Shown: positions 1 to 4,596 of the stretch, in pieces
Layout of the letters: each line of letters starts with the position of its first letter
How positions within the stretch are numbered: the stretch's first letter is position 1
Assembly (NCBI GenBank): GCA_002778715.1
Contig: PFAA01000041.1
Span: 1-6,088 of the forward strand
Source: Candidatus Campbellbacteria bacterium CG10_big_fil_rev_8_21_14_0_10_35_52
GTDB lineage: Bacteria > Patescibacteriota > Minisyncoccia > Phycocordibacterales > UBA2163
Length of the DNA: 6,088 nt
Direction of reading: 5' to 3'
Notes under the pieces: model-generated
Told to the model about the DNA's origin: nothing
The model's input: the letters and a program-made list of their open reading frames with translations, nothing else
Database searches by the model: none
Made by a program: the position numbers and the translations under genes

Positions 1-74
1 GCGACAGCGAGCTCGGGGAGGAAGTTCTTAGCGAAGATGAGCGCAAAGCGCGAAATCTGAGCTTAGAAACTTGA
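1..74 (+). CDS. C-terminal tail of an unidentified protein (partial)
   Basis: The frame starting at position 3 is open from the window edge to a TGA at 72-74. It encodes 23 residues rich in Glu, Asp, Arg and Lys (containing GEEVLSEDERKARN), which looks like a charged, soluble C-terminus. The frame starting at position 1 is also open to a TGA at 58-60 but reads less like protein. The segment is more GC-rich than the following intergenic DNA, which supports coding. No domain is visible, so no function can be given; strand and frame are the best guess. Confidence 0.4.
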   Translation, partial: DSELGEEVLSEDERKARNLSLET

Positions 75-106
75 CCCCAATTCTCCTATCTCGCATATTA
101 AAATAG

Positions 107-130
107 AATTCAAATGTTTTGAATTTTGCG
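107..130 (+). terminator. Weak AT-rich hairpin after the partial gene
   Basis: AATTCAAA at 107-114 pairs perfectly with TTTGAATT at 118-125 across a 3-base loop, followed by TT and then GCG. It lies 33 bases after the partial gene's stop and just before the next promoter, where a terminator would be expected. The stem is AT-rich and the T-run is short, so it may be weak or fortuitous. Confidence 0.25.
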
Positions 131-133
131 CGC

Positions 134-163
134 TTGACACATATGTTATAATAAAAATATAAA
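134..163 (+). promoter_or_regulatory. Promoter region for the glutaredoxin gene
   Basis: Two overlapping sigma70-type signals are visible. One is a perfect extended -10, TG-T-TATAAT, at 144-152. The other is a consensus TTGACA at 134-139 spaced 18 bases from TATAAA at 158-163. Either would start transcription between about 159 and 171 and give a 5' leader of roughly 65-75 bases before the ATG at 235. A further TATAAA at 220-225, 9 bases from that ATG, could give a near-leaderless transcript. Confidence 0.55.
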
Positions 164-234
164 GTTAATTATTAGATATGAACCCTGTTAAATGTTAATT
201 TTTAATATGTAATGGCGGTTATAAAAAAAGCAAT

Positions 235-498
235 ATGGAAAATACAAAAGAAACATCAGGTAGCGTAAAAAATATAATTATTTACAGCACTCCGACTTGT
301 CATTTTTGCCAGATGGCAAAAGAGTTTTTTAAGGAAAAGGATATTGAATATACAAATTATGATGTATCAACTGATATGGAAAAACGGGAAGAAATGATAA
401 AAAAAAGCGGACAAATGGGAGTTCCTGTTATTTTTATAGATAACGAAATGATGATAGGTTTTGACAGAGACAAGATTTCAAGCGCGCTCGGCATATAA
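235..498 (+). CDS. Glutaredoxin-like protein, YruB / Uxx-star type
   Basis: This 87-residue single-domain thioredoxin-fold protein is predicted to be a cytoplasmic thiol-disulfide oxidoreductase. The first beta strand (IIIYS) leads into the active site TPTCHFC with redox cysteines C22 and C25. The cis-proline loop is GVPVI (P64), and a GFD motif at 75-77 is followed by a short C-terminal helix. The combination STPTC, KSGQMGVPVI and GFD with a Lys/Asp-rich tail matches the YruB / Uxx-star glutaredoxin family as I know it. The length is slightly above the usual 75-80 residues because of an 11-residue polar N-terminal extension. The ATG at 235 is the only start before the domain and has no Shine-Dalgarno site. 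It appears monocistronic, between its own promoter and a downstream hairpin. Electron donor and target are unknown. Confidence 0.9.
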   Translation: MENTKETSGSVKNIIIYSTPTCHFCQMAKEFFKEKDIEYTNYDVSTDMEKREEMIKKSGQMGVPVIFIDNEMMIGFDRDKISSALGI

Positions 499-524
499 AT
501 AAAACTCAATTGAAAAATAATTTA

Positions 525-567
525 AAATAATACACGCGATCGTTTATAGCACGCGCGTGTATTATTT
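525..567 (+). terminator. 14-bp perfect hairpin after the glutaredoxin gene
   Basis: The arms 525-538 (AAATAATACACGCG) and 554-567 are exact reverse complements around a 15-base loop. The hairpin starts 26 bases after the glutaredoxin stop and ends 21 bases before tRNA-Arg. The outer stem is A/T and the core is ACACGCG, so the U-rich strand lies within the stem rather than after it. This can work as a bidirectional intrinsic terminator, but no free U-tract follows, so processing or spacer structure is an alternative. Confidence 0.5.
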
Positions 568-588
568 GGTAACATTACTTATAATAAT

Positions 589-663
589 GCTCTTGTAGTT
601 CAACGGATAGAACAGTCCCGTCCTAAGGGACTAATGTAGGTTCAATTCCTGCCAAGAGCGCCA
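589..663 (+). tRNA. tRNA-Arg (anticodon CCT), CCA encoded
   Basis: A full cloverleaf can be drawn. The acceptor stem GCTCTTG (589-595) pairs perfectly with CAAGAGC (653-659). The D-stem is GTTC/GAAC (598-601, 610-613). The anticodon stem GTCCC/GGGAC (615-619, 627-631) closes a 7-base loop with CCT at 622-624. The T-stem GTAGG/CCTGC (636-640, 648-652) holds loop TTCAATT and contains one T-G pair. The discriminator is G660 and the 3' CCA is encoded at 661-663. The anticodon reads AGG arginine codons. Loop position 32 is G, which is uncommon but tolerable. A TATAAT at 580-585 is too close to the mature 5' end to be a confident promoter. Confidence 0.95.
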
Positions 664-664
664 G

Positions 665-690
665 TGAAGTGTACCCCATAAAGTGGACAC
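665..690. other. Possible insertion-sequence end next to tRNA-Arg
   Basis: Directly after the tRNA CCA, the sequence TGAAGTGTACCCC followed by ATAAAGTGGACAC begins with TG and resembles from memory the terminal inverted repeats of IS3-type insertion sequences. No matching opposite end and no transposase reading frame is present in the window, so at most this is a solo remnant. The resemblance may be chance. Confidence 0.2.
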
Positions 691-691
691 A

Positions 692-740
692 TATATAAAG
701 GTCCAAAAATATCAAGATCGGACCTTTATATACTTTCTTT
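692..740 (+). terminator. Intrinsic terminator after tRNA-Arg
   Basis: TATATAAAGGTCC at 692-704 pairs perfectly (13 bp) with 720-732 across a 15-base loop, GC pairs nearest the loop. It is followed by the pyrimidine run CTTTCTTT and, a little later, CTTTTTC. Its place 29 bases downstream of tRNA-Arg fits termination of that transcript. Confidence 0.65.
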
Positions 741-800
741 GGTCTTTTTCTCTTCCTTTCTGTAATTTCTAAACCAAACTTTTTTAATGAGCTATAGCGT

Positions 801-830
801 CAGAGCCACCGCGCGCTCCGCCGCGTGGGA
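801..830. repeat. 30-bp GC-rich repeat, copy 1
   Basis: The segment begins CAGAGCCACCGCGCGCTCCG and aligns to the reverse complement of 1417-1445 with about 26 of 30 positions matching and one gap. It is itself an imperfect palindrome (CCACcGCG pairing with CGCGTGG), so it can fold into a GC-rich hairpin within an otherwise AT-rich spacer between the two convergent tRNA genes. It behaves like a REP-type intergenic element. The rest of 741-924 shows no gene. Confidence 0.5.
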
Positions 831-924
831 TATCATTTGTTTTGGAAATAGATTCTAATTTGGTACAATAAACACACATTGAAAAAGTTAAAGATTGCCT
901 TGACTAAAAAATTCATCTCGTTTG

Positions 925-997
925 TGCTTGGGGGCGGGCTTGAACCGCCGACCCTTCGCTCTTCAGGCGAATGCTCTACCAACTGAGCTACCCAAGC
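925..997 (-). tRNA. tRNA-Phe (anticodon GAA)
   Basis: On the minus strand the acceptor GCTTGGG (997-991) pairs with CCCAAGC (932-926). The D-stem is GCTC/GAGC with loop AGTTGGTA. The anticodon stem TTCGC/GCGAA closes loop CTGAAGA, giving anticodon GAA. The variable loop is GGGTC, and the T-stem GGCGG/CCGCC holds TTCAAGC. The discriminator is A at 925. No CCA is encoded, unlike the neighbouring tRNA-Arg, so a CCA-adding enzyme is needed. It lies 53 bases downstream of the small membrane-protein gene in the same direction and could be co-transcribed or use its own promoter (a TATAAA-like element is nearby). Confidence 0.97.
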
Positions 998-1050
998 ATT
1001 TCTATTGCGTATTAATTTATGACTTTAATTATTTATACTTAATATTCATA

Positions 1051-1338
1051 CTATTGTCCGATATTGAATAATTTTAAAATCCCATCGTTTTTTATATCAC
1101 CGCCTATTTTTTGCGCATTATCAATTCCACTTTGAAACCCGCTGTATACTTCAAGAAACTGTTGCATATACGGTTGAAGAAAATAATAATACAGAACTAT
1201 TGGACCACCTAAAATCAATGTCCAGTAAAAAAGACGCATAATACTGCTGATAATAGCATTTCTACGCATTTTATGAAGCAATTTATTATTTTCTCTTACA
1301 AGCTCCAAAAGTTCCCCCATTTCTTTATCTGTCATCAT
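1051..1338 (-). CDS. Small one-TM membrane protein of unknown function
   Basis: The product is 95 residues. Residues 1-26 are hydrophilic and probably helical (EMGELLELVRENNKLLHKMRR). One strongly hydrophobic segment follows at about 28-54, with a Gly-Pro kink and a YYY cluster. The C-terminal part, about 40 residues, is rich in Gln, Gly, Asn and Asp. Positive residues before the membrane segment predict the N-terminus inside and the C-terminus outside. Short proteins with an ELLELVRENNKLLHKMRR-like start are, in my recollection, common unannotated proteins in Parcubacteria-type genomes; I know no assigned role. Two ATG codons are adjacent at the start; the first is used here. There is no Shine-Dalgarno site, and a -10-like motif lies 7 bases upstream. 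The stop is TAG. Confidence 0.75.
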   Translation of the reverse strand: MMTDKEMGELLELVRENNKLLHKMRRNAIISSIMRLFYWTLILGGPIVLYYYFLQPYMQQFLEVYSGFQSGIDNAQKIGGDIKNDGILKLFNIGQ

Positions 1339-1345
1339 ATTTTAT

Positions 1346-1354
1346 ATTTTAACA
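1346..1354 (-). promoter_or_regulatory. Extended -10 element close to the start codon
   Basis: Read on the minus strand this is TG-T-TAAAAT (1354 down to 1346), an extended -10 form. Only 7 bases separate it from the ATG at 1338, so the transcript would begin at or next to the start codon and be leaderless. No clear -35 is visible in the T-rich sequence upstream. Confidence 0.35.
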
Positions 1355-1416
1355 GAAAACAAAAAAAATAGAAATAATCCTAATTGTTGTAATTATACAC
1401 TTTGCGTGAACCTACT

Positions 1417-1445
1417 TCGCACGCGCGGAGTGCGTGGTGGCTCTG
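1417..1445. repeat. 30-bp GC-rich repeat, copy 2 (inverted)
   Basis: The reverse complement begins CAGAGCCACCACGCACTCCG and matches copy 1 at 801-830. The first 10 bases are identical, followed by three substitutions and one single-base gap. The flanks do not match, so the repeat ends are sharp. The two copies flank the unit of tRNA-Phe plus the small membrane-protein gene in opposite orientation. Confidence 0.5.
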
Positions 1446-1504
1446 GATTGAATCGTACGCTCCGATCGCGCTGGAACGCGCCCAACCGCGCTCTAGCTGG
1501 TCGC

Positions 1505-1622
1505 GCGGGCAAACCCAAAATTTCCTTTCCATTTTTTGTTGAGGAAGCGTCCCACGCTTCCTCAACCCCTCACACCCGCCGAGGAAAAGAAGAAAGGAAA
1601 GGAAATTTTTTGCTTGCCCCGC
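1505..1622. repeat. Large imperfect inverted repeat enclosing a hairpin
   Basis: The left arm 1505-1530 and right arm 1596-1622 are inverted copies. They match exactly over the inner 14 bases (AAAATTTCCTTTCC and its complement) and approximately over the outer GCGGGCAA-like end. They enclose the perfect hairpin at 1538-1566, forming a two-tier cruciform-like element of about 118 bases. The size and terminal repeats recall a MITE-like or REP-like element, but no target duplication was identified. The right arm overlaps the likely -35 region of the XRE gene. Confidence 0.5.
1538..1566. repeat. 13-bp perfect hairpin with CCC loop
   Basis: GTTGAGGAAGCGT (1538-1550) pairs perfectly with 1554-1566 around a CCC triloop. 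No T-run follows on either strand, so it does not look like a standard terminator. It sits at the centre of the larger inverted repeat 1505-1622. Confidence 0.7.
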
Positions 1623-1640
1623 CGAATGTGTTAATATACT
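1610..1640 (+). promoter_or_regulatory. Probable promoter of the regulator-exporter pair
   Basis: TATACT at 1635-1640 is a good -10. TTGCTT at 1610-1615 (spacer 19) or TTGCCC at 1614-1619 (spacer 15) could be the -35, neither with ideal spacing. Transcription would start near 1647. The -35 candidates lie inside the right arm of the inverted repeat ending at 1622, so folding there could affect expression. Confidence 0.4.
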
Positions 1641-1643
1641 ATT

Positions 1644-1655
1644 GAGTCCGTACTC
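1644..1655. promoter_or_regulatory. Short dyad at the predicted transcription start
   Basis: GAGT at 1644-1647 and ACTC at 1652-1655 form a dyad with a 4-base centre, placed over the expected start of transcription. Dyads of this size are typical binding sites for small XRE-type repressors, so autoregulation by the downstream gene is possible. The site is short and could be chance. Confidence 0.2.
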
Positions 1656-1682
1656 GTGAAATCACACTTATGTTATCATACT

Positions 1683-1898
1683 ATGGAAAGTAAGAAACAA
1701 GGAAAAACAATTGGGGATAAGGTTAGAGAATTACGAAACAAGCGGGGCTTGACCCAGGACAAACTTGCTCGCAAGTGCGATATTCCTTATACCACACTTA
1801 CAAAAATAGAATCCAATGTTATTACAAAGCCAACCATACAAACTGTGAAGAAAATAGCAGGTGGGCTTGAGGTTACTATTGATGAACTTGCGAAATAA
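1683..1898 (+). CDS. XRE-family helix-turn-helix transcriptional regulator
   Basis: This 71-residue protein is essentially one Cro/C1-type DNA-binding domain. Helix 1 is IGDKVRELRNKRG (about 10-22). The helix-turn-helix TQDKLARKCDIPYTTLTKIE spans 24-43, followed by TIQTVKKIAGGLEVTIDELAK, the usual fourth and fifth helices. There is no ligand-binding or peptidase domain, so it probably acts as a simple dimeric repressor or activator. The ATG at 1683 is chosen because family members start just before this domain. An in-frame GTG at 1656 would add 9 residues (VKSHLCYHT) that look unrelated to the fold. Neither start has a Shine-Dalgarno site. Its stop is 18 bases before the ABC exporter gene, so the two are almost certainly one operon, and control of that exporter is the natural inference. 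Confidence 0.88.
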   Translation: MESKKQGKTIGDKVRELRNKRGLTQDKLARKCDIPYTTLTKIESNVITKPTIQTVKKIAGGLEVTIDELAK

Positions 1899-1916
1899 GA
1901 GACGGCCAACAAAATT

Positions 1917-3707
1917 ATGAATAAAAAAATATTAAAAACCGAAGAAACAAAAAGCGGGTGGAAAATTCTATTCAAGCACCTAAAAGACTATAAACCGTCA
2001 CTAATTTTGTTGGCTGTTTTAGGGATAATTTCAGCATTAGCAAATGGAACAGTTCCATACATCGTTGGTTCTTTTCTTGACGCACTCATTGATTTTTCAA
2101 AAACACTATCCGTTGGCGATATTACAATTACCGCATGGCTTGGTCTGTTGCTACTGTGGGTGTTTGTGCAACTTGCTGCCAATGTAGTTGATTGGATTAT
2201 TGATCGGAAGGGTCGCGCGTTGCGCATGACAATGCAATTAGGATATCAAGCAAAAGGATTTGTGCATTTACTCTTTGTTCCTCTTGCTTTTCATAAAGAT
2301 GAAAAAATCGGCGAATTGTCCAATCATCTTGAGAAAACAAGTTGGCAGATAGCATCTATTGCGGAAAATATTCTTGTGAGCTTAACCCCGCCGATTTTAA
2401 GTGTAATGGTTGGTTTTACCGTAACTCTTCTCATTAATCCTCTTTTCACACTTGTGCTTGTGTTGGGGGTTATCGTCTATGTTTTGGTGCTAATCAGATT
2501 AGTTGTACCGACAACAAATCTCCTTGAAGAAGGACACTCCGCGTGGACAAATGCTTATGCCGACGCATTCCAAGCGGTTACCAACATACAAACAGTGAAG
2601 CACATGGTAACCGAAGAATACGAAAAAAATAAAATTGAAAAAAGTTTTTTGGGTCATGCGGCAAAACTTTGGAACAAACTTCAATTTATCTGGAGTAGCA
2701 TAAATTTCTACCAGCGAATGATTGTTTTGGCGACACAAGCGGTTATATTTTTTCTTTCCGTCTATTTTATCCAACAAGGCGAGCTGACTATTGGTGAGCT
2801 GGTTGCGCTGAACGGATATGCCGCTCTGCTATTTGGACCATTTGTAATGTTGGGACATGAATGGCAAATGCTCCAAAATGGTTTGGTGAGCATTAAACAG
2901 GCGGAAGAAAAAATCTTCGCCACAAAGCAGGAAAACTACCACCCTAAAAACGCTTATGCTCCATCAAAAATTAACGGCGCGGTAGAATTCAAAAATGTGT
3001 CTTTTTCTTACGACGGCGCTACCACCGTGTTAGATGGTCTTAACTTTAAGGTTGAGCGTGGTGAGCATATTGCTTTTGTCGGAAAATCTGGTGTTGGTAA
3101 AAGTACGACTATTGATCTAATTTCGGGATATTATTTTCCTACAAAAGGAGTTGTATTAGTTGACGATCATGACACTAGAACATTTGATTTGACTCTGCTC
3201 CGAAATGGTATAGCCGTTGTCCCCCAAGAGCCTGTTTTATTCAACGATACTGTAATGATGAATATTAGGTATGGAATGTTAGGAGCAACAGATACAGAAG
3301 TTATAGAGGCTGCGAAAAAAGCGCACGCCCATGAGTTTATTCAGGAGTTGCCAAAAAAGTACGATCAGCTTGTTGGTGAGCGAGGCGTCAAGCTATCAGT
3401 TGGACAAAAACAGCGAATTGCTATCGCGAGAGCGATATTGCGCAACCCCTCAATTTTAATCCTTGATGAACCCACAAGCGCTCTTGACGCAGAAACAGAA
3501 AAGCAAATTGCCGAGTCGTTTGAAGAATTAATGAAGAGTAAAACAACCTTCATTATAGCTCACCGGCTTAGCACTGTTCGGAAGGCGGATCGTATATTTG
3601 TTTTTGAAAAAGGTAAAATTGTGGAAGAGGGCAAGCATGAAGATTTGGCTAAGCAGGAAAGTGGTATTTATAAGCGACTGCATGATTATCAGGTGGGACT
3701 TCGTTGA
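1917..3707 (+). CDS. ABC exporter half-transporter (fused TMD-NBD)
   Basis: This 596-residue inner-membrane exporter has the usual half-transporter length and should work as a dimer. Six transmembrane segments are visible at about 28-50, 72-92, 150-172, 174-197, 265-286 and 295-315. The nucleotide-binding domain begins near 354. It has A-loop Tyr365 (VSFSYDG), Walker A GKSGVGKST (389-397), Q-loop Gln437 (VVPQEP), signature LSVGQ (493-497), Walker B ILILDE (513-518) with catalytic Glu518, D-loop SALD (521-524) and switch His549 (IIAHRLS). All catalytic residues are present; the signature has Val for the usual first Gly of LSGGQ. The stretch LFNDTVMMNIRYG recalls the Atm1/HMT group, but substrate cannot be assigned: drug, lipid, peptide or thiol conjugate are all possible. 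The TGA stop comes 134 bases before a hairpin. The XRE gene upstream likely regulates it. Confidence 0.93.
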   Translation: MNKKILKTEETKSGWKILFKHLKDYKPSLILLAVLGIISALANGTVPYIVGSFLDALIDFSKTLSVGDITITAWLGLLLLWVFVQLAANVVDWIIDRKGRALRMTMQLGYQAKGFVHLLFVPLAFHKDEKIGELSNHLEKTSWQIASIAENILVSLTPPILSVMVGFTVTLLINPLFTLVLVLGVIVYVLVLIRLVVPTTNLLEEGHSAWTNAYADAFQAVTNIQTVKHMVTEEYEKNKIEKSFLGHAAKLWNKLQFIWSSINFYQRMIVLATQAVIFFLSVYFIQQGELTIGELVALNGYAALLFGPFVMLGHEWQMLQNGLVSIKQAEEKIFATKQENYHPKNAYAPSKINGAVEFKNVSFSYDGATTVLDGLNFKVERGEHIAFVGKSGVGKSTTIDLISGYYFPTKGVVLVDDHDTRTFDLTLLRNGIAVVPQEPVLFNDTVMMNIRYGMLGATDTEVIEAAKKAHAHEFIQELPKKYDQLVGERGVKLSVGQKQRIAIARAILRNPSILILDEPTSALDAETEKQIAESFEELMKSKTTFIIAHRLSTVRKADRIFVFEKGKIVEEGKHEDLAKQESGIYKRLHDYQVGLR

Positions 3708-4151
3708 AGCGTCTCGGGACACCACGAAGATAGAGAAAAGAGCAACCATAAGTGATAAAACGATGAGGTTGAACCTCGATGTTGGGCTATACTCCAAGAA
3801 ATTCTTTTTTAATGTCATCTTTATGTATTCCGCGAGAATACTAACTTGGTAACCCCGTTACCAAGTTACTTTCTGGCAGAAGAAACTCTATGACACCAGA
3901 ATGACAATTGAGCTTAATTTTAGAAATCTTAAAATACTCTACAATTTAGTCTCATCTTTTCCAAGAACAATTAATGGTTATTTGGCTAACTACATTCACT
4001 CAATTTTAGCTTACGCTCTTAAATAAATTTACTTTCGTATTTGATACTTTTTGTTTTTACAATATTGGAAAACGCAAAATCACCAAAAGTGAGTAATTTT
4101 GTCGCGCCTGCGGGAAAGTCTATTGTGGCATTTCGTAATTTAAAGTCTGTA
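3708..4151. other. Convergent intergenic region, mostly empty
   Basis: This 444-base gap lies between the convergent ABC exporter and the minus-strand cluster. It holds a small dyad (GAGGT/ACCTC, about 3765-3777), the 12-bp hairpin at 3842-3868, and a short stem TTCTGG/CCAGAA (3871-3876, 3896-3901). The stretch 3902-4018 is AT-rich and shows nothing. On the minus strand an open frame of 50 codons from GTG 4171 to TAA 4019 reads like protein but has no recognisable domain and overlaps the end of the TRASH-like gene. Confidence 0.6.
3842..3868. terminator. 12-bp perfect hairpin with CCC loop, probable terminator
   Basis: TAACTTGGTAAC at 3842-3853 pairs perfectly with 3857-3868 around a CCC triloop, then CTTTCT. 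It is 134 bases after the ABC exporter stop, in the gap between convergent operons. The following T-content is poor, so termination is plausible rather than certain. It shares its design (12-13 bp, CCC loop) with 1538-1566. Confidence 0.45.
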
Positions 4152-4331
4152 TTATTTTCCGCAACAACCACCGCGACTTACGGCTTTTGATTGCTCTTCC
4201 ACTATTTTCTTCCTGTATTCTTCACGGCAATTTTCCAAACAGAATTTCTTGCCGTATTCCTCGGGATATTCTTTTCCTTCCGCAAGTTCCATCTTGCAAA
4301 TTGGGCACCTTTTCTTAAAAATATTTAACAT
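4152..4331 (-). CDS. Small TRASH-like cysteine protein, probable metal binding
   Basis: A 59-residue frame runs from ATG at 4331-4329 to TAA at 4154-4152. It starts MLNIFKKRCPICKMELAEGK, continues with YPEEYGKKFCLENCREEYRKK and ends in SRGGCCGK. The cysteines C9/C12 (CxxC) and C31/C35 (CxxxC) with aromatic residues between match the treble-clef-like TRASH/YHS pattern of metal-sensing and metal-trafficking proteins. The C-terminal vicinal pair C56-C57 could add a thiophilic site. No signal peptide or TM segment is seen, so it should be cytoplasmic. The start lies 3 bases after the preceding stop, making it the last gene of the cluster. Metal identity (copper, zinc, mercury or other) cannot be read from the sequence. 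Codons and the cysteine pattern make coding convincing despite the short length. Confidence 0.75.
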   Translation of the reverse strand: MLNIFKKRCPICKMELAEGKEYPEEYGKKFCLENCREEYRKKIVEEQSKAVSRGGCCGK

Positions 4332-4334
4332 AAT

Positions 4335-4580
4335 TTATTTGCTTTCGCCACAGAATCTATTGTGAAGCCAAGCCACGAGCCAAGCTCCGGCATAGGTGTA
4401 AATCACCGCTTGAAGCAAACCCCAGATAAATCCGCCGAAAGTTATCGCGACATCGCCAGCGAACTTCTCCACATTGACTATGTGGACTAATCAACCGAAA
4501 AGCTGAAGCGCAAAGCCCGGACAGAGCGCGACAAAGATTGCGCAAATGACATATAGGCCGCCCAATTTTGATTTGTTTAT
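4335..4580 (-). pseudogene. Two-TM small membrane protein gene interrupted by TGA
   Basis: One frame of 81 sense positions reads as a coherent membrane protein. Hydrophobic segment 1 spans about 9-28 (GLYVICAIFVALCPGFALQL) and segment 2 about 46-72 (FGGFIWGLLQAVIYTYAGAW then LVAWLHN), with a short basic tail ending in a TAA at 4337-4335. Codon 30 is TGA (4493-4491), where TGG for Trp would fit, and the expected start position (4580-4578) is ATA rather than ATG. Each differs from a normal codon by one G-to-A change. The remaining candidate starts are TTG at 4565, which would stop after 24 residues, or GTG at 4472, giving a 45-residue one-TM peptide. The ending resembles small two-TM families such as DUF5676, a tentative link. 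It lies 16 bases after the thioredoxin-like gene and 3 before the TRASH-like gene, so it belongs to the operon. Recent inactivation, sequencing error or readthrough are all possible. Confidence 0.6.
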
Positions 4581-4596
4581 TAATCTCTCGACCTTT

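Larger units (their letters stand above)
1339..1682. other. Divergent intergenic region with GC-rich structured block
   Basis: This 344-base gap lies between the divergent small membrane-protein and XRE genes. It holds the first gene's promoter (near 1350), a GC-rich block from about 1406 to 1622 made of repeats and nested inverted repeats, and the regulator's promoter (near 1640). Short open frames cross it on both strands (1380-1565 minus, 1406-1645 plus). They run through the palindromes, give low-complexity Arg/Ala/Gly/Pro-rich peptides and look non-coding. Confidence 0.6.

Noticed and set aside
580..585. Perfect TATAAT as promoter of tRNA-Arg
   Set aside because: It ends only 3 bases before the mature tRNA 5' end, so the expected transcription start would fall inside the tRNA; no matching -35 at 17 bases.
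692..732. CRISPR-like or attachment-site repeat after tRNA-Arg
   Set aside because: There is only a single inverted repeat with a loop and following T-rich sequence, best read as a terminator; no direct repeat of the tRNA end is found in the window.
1380..1645. Overlapping open frames on both strands (1380-1565 minus, 1406-1645 plus)
   Set aside because: They run through palindromic GC-rich repeats and encode low-complexity Arg/Ala/Gly/Pro-rich peptides with no domain; their openness follows from the base composition.
1671..1679. TG-T-TATCAT as extended -10 for the XRE gene
   Set aside because: The start of transcription would fall a few bases inside the coding sequence beginning at 1683; TATACT at 1635-1640 is better placed.
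3528..3852. Open frames over the 3' end of the ABC exporter (3528-3818 minus, 3598-3852 plus)
   Set aside because: Both overlap the conserved end of the exporter, including the switch-His region for the minus frame, and show no domain; they are shadows.
4357..4545. 62-codon minus-strand frame rich in Arg, Ser and Cys
   Set aside because: It is a shifted frame of the two-TM gene at 4335-4580, whose own frame gives clear membrane segments; the shifted product is polar and shows no fold.
4335..4580. UGA=Gly genetic code (as in Gracilibacteria/Absconditabacteria) to explain the in-frame TGA
   Set aside because: The ABC exporter, the carrier and the other genes contain no in-frame TGA across roughly a thousand codons, Gly is encoded by GGN, and TGA ends the exporter and carrier genes, the latter in an ATGA overlap.
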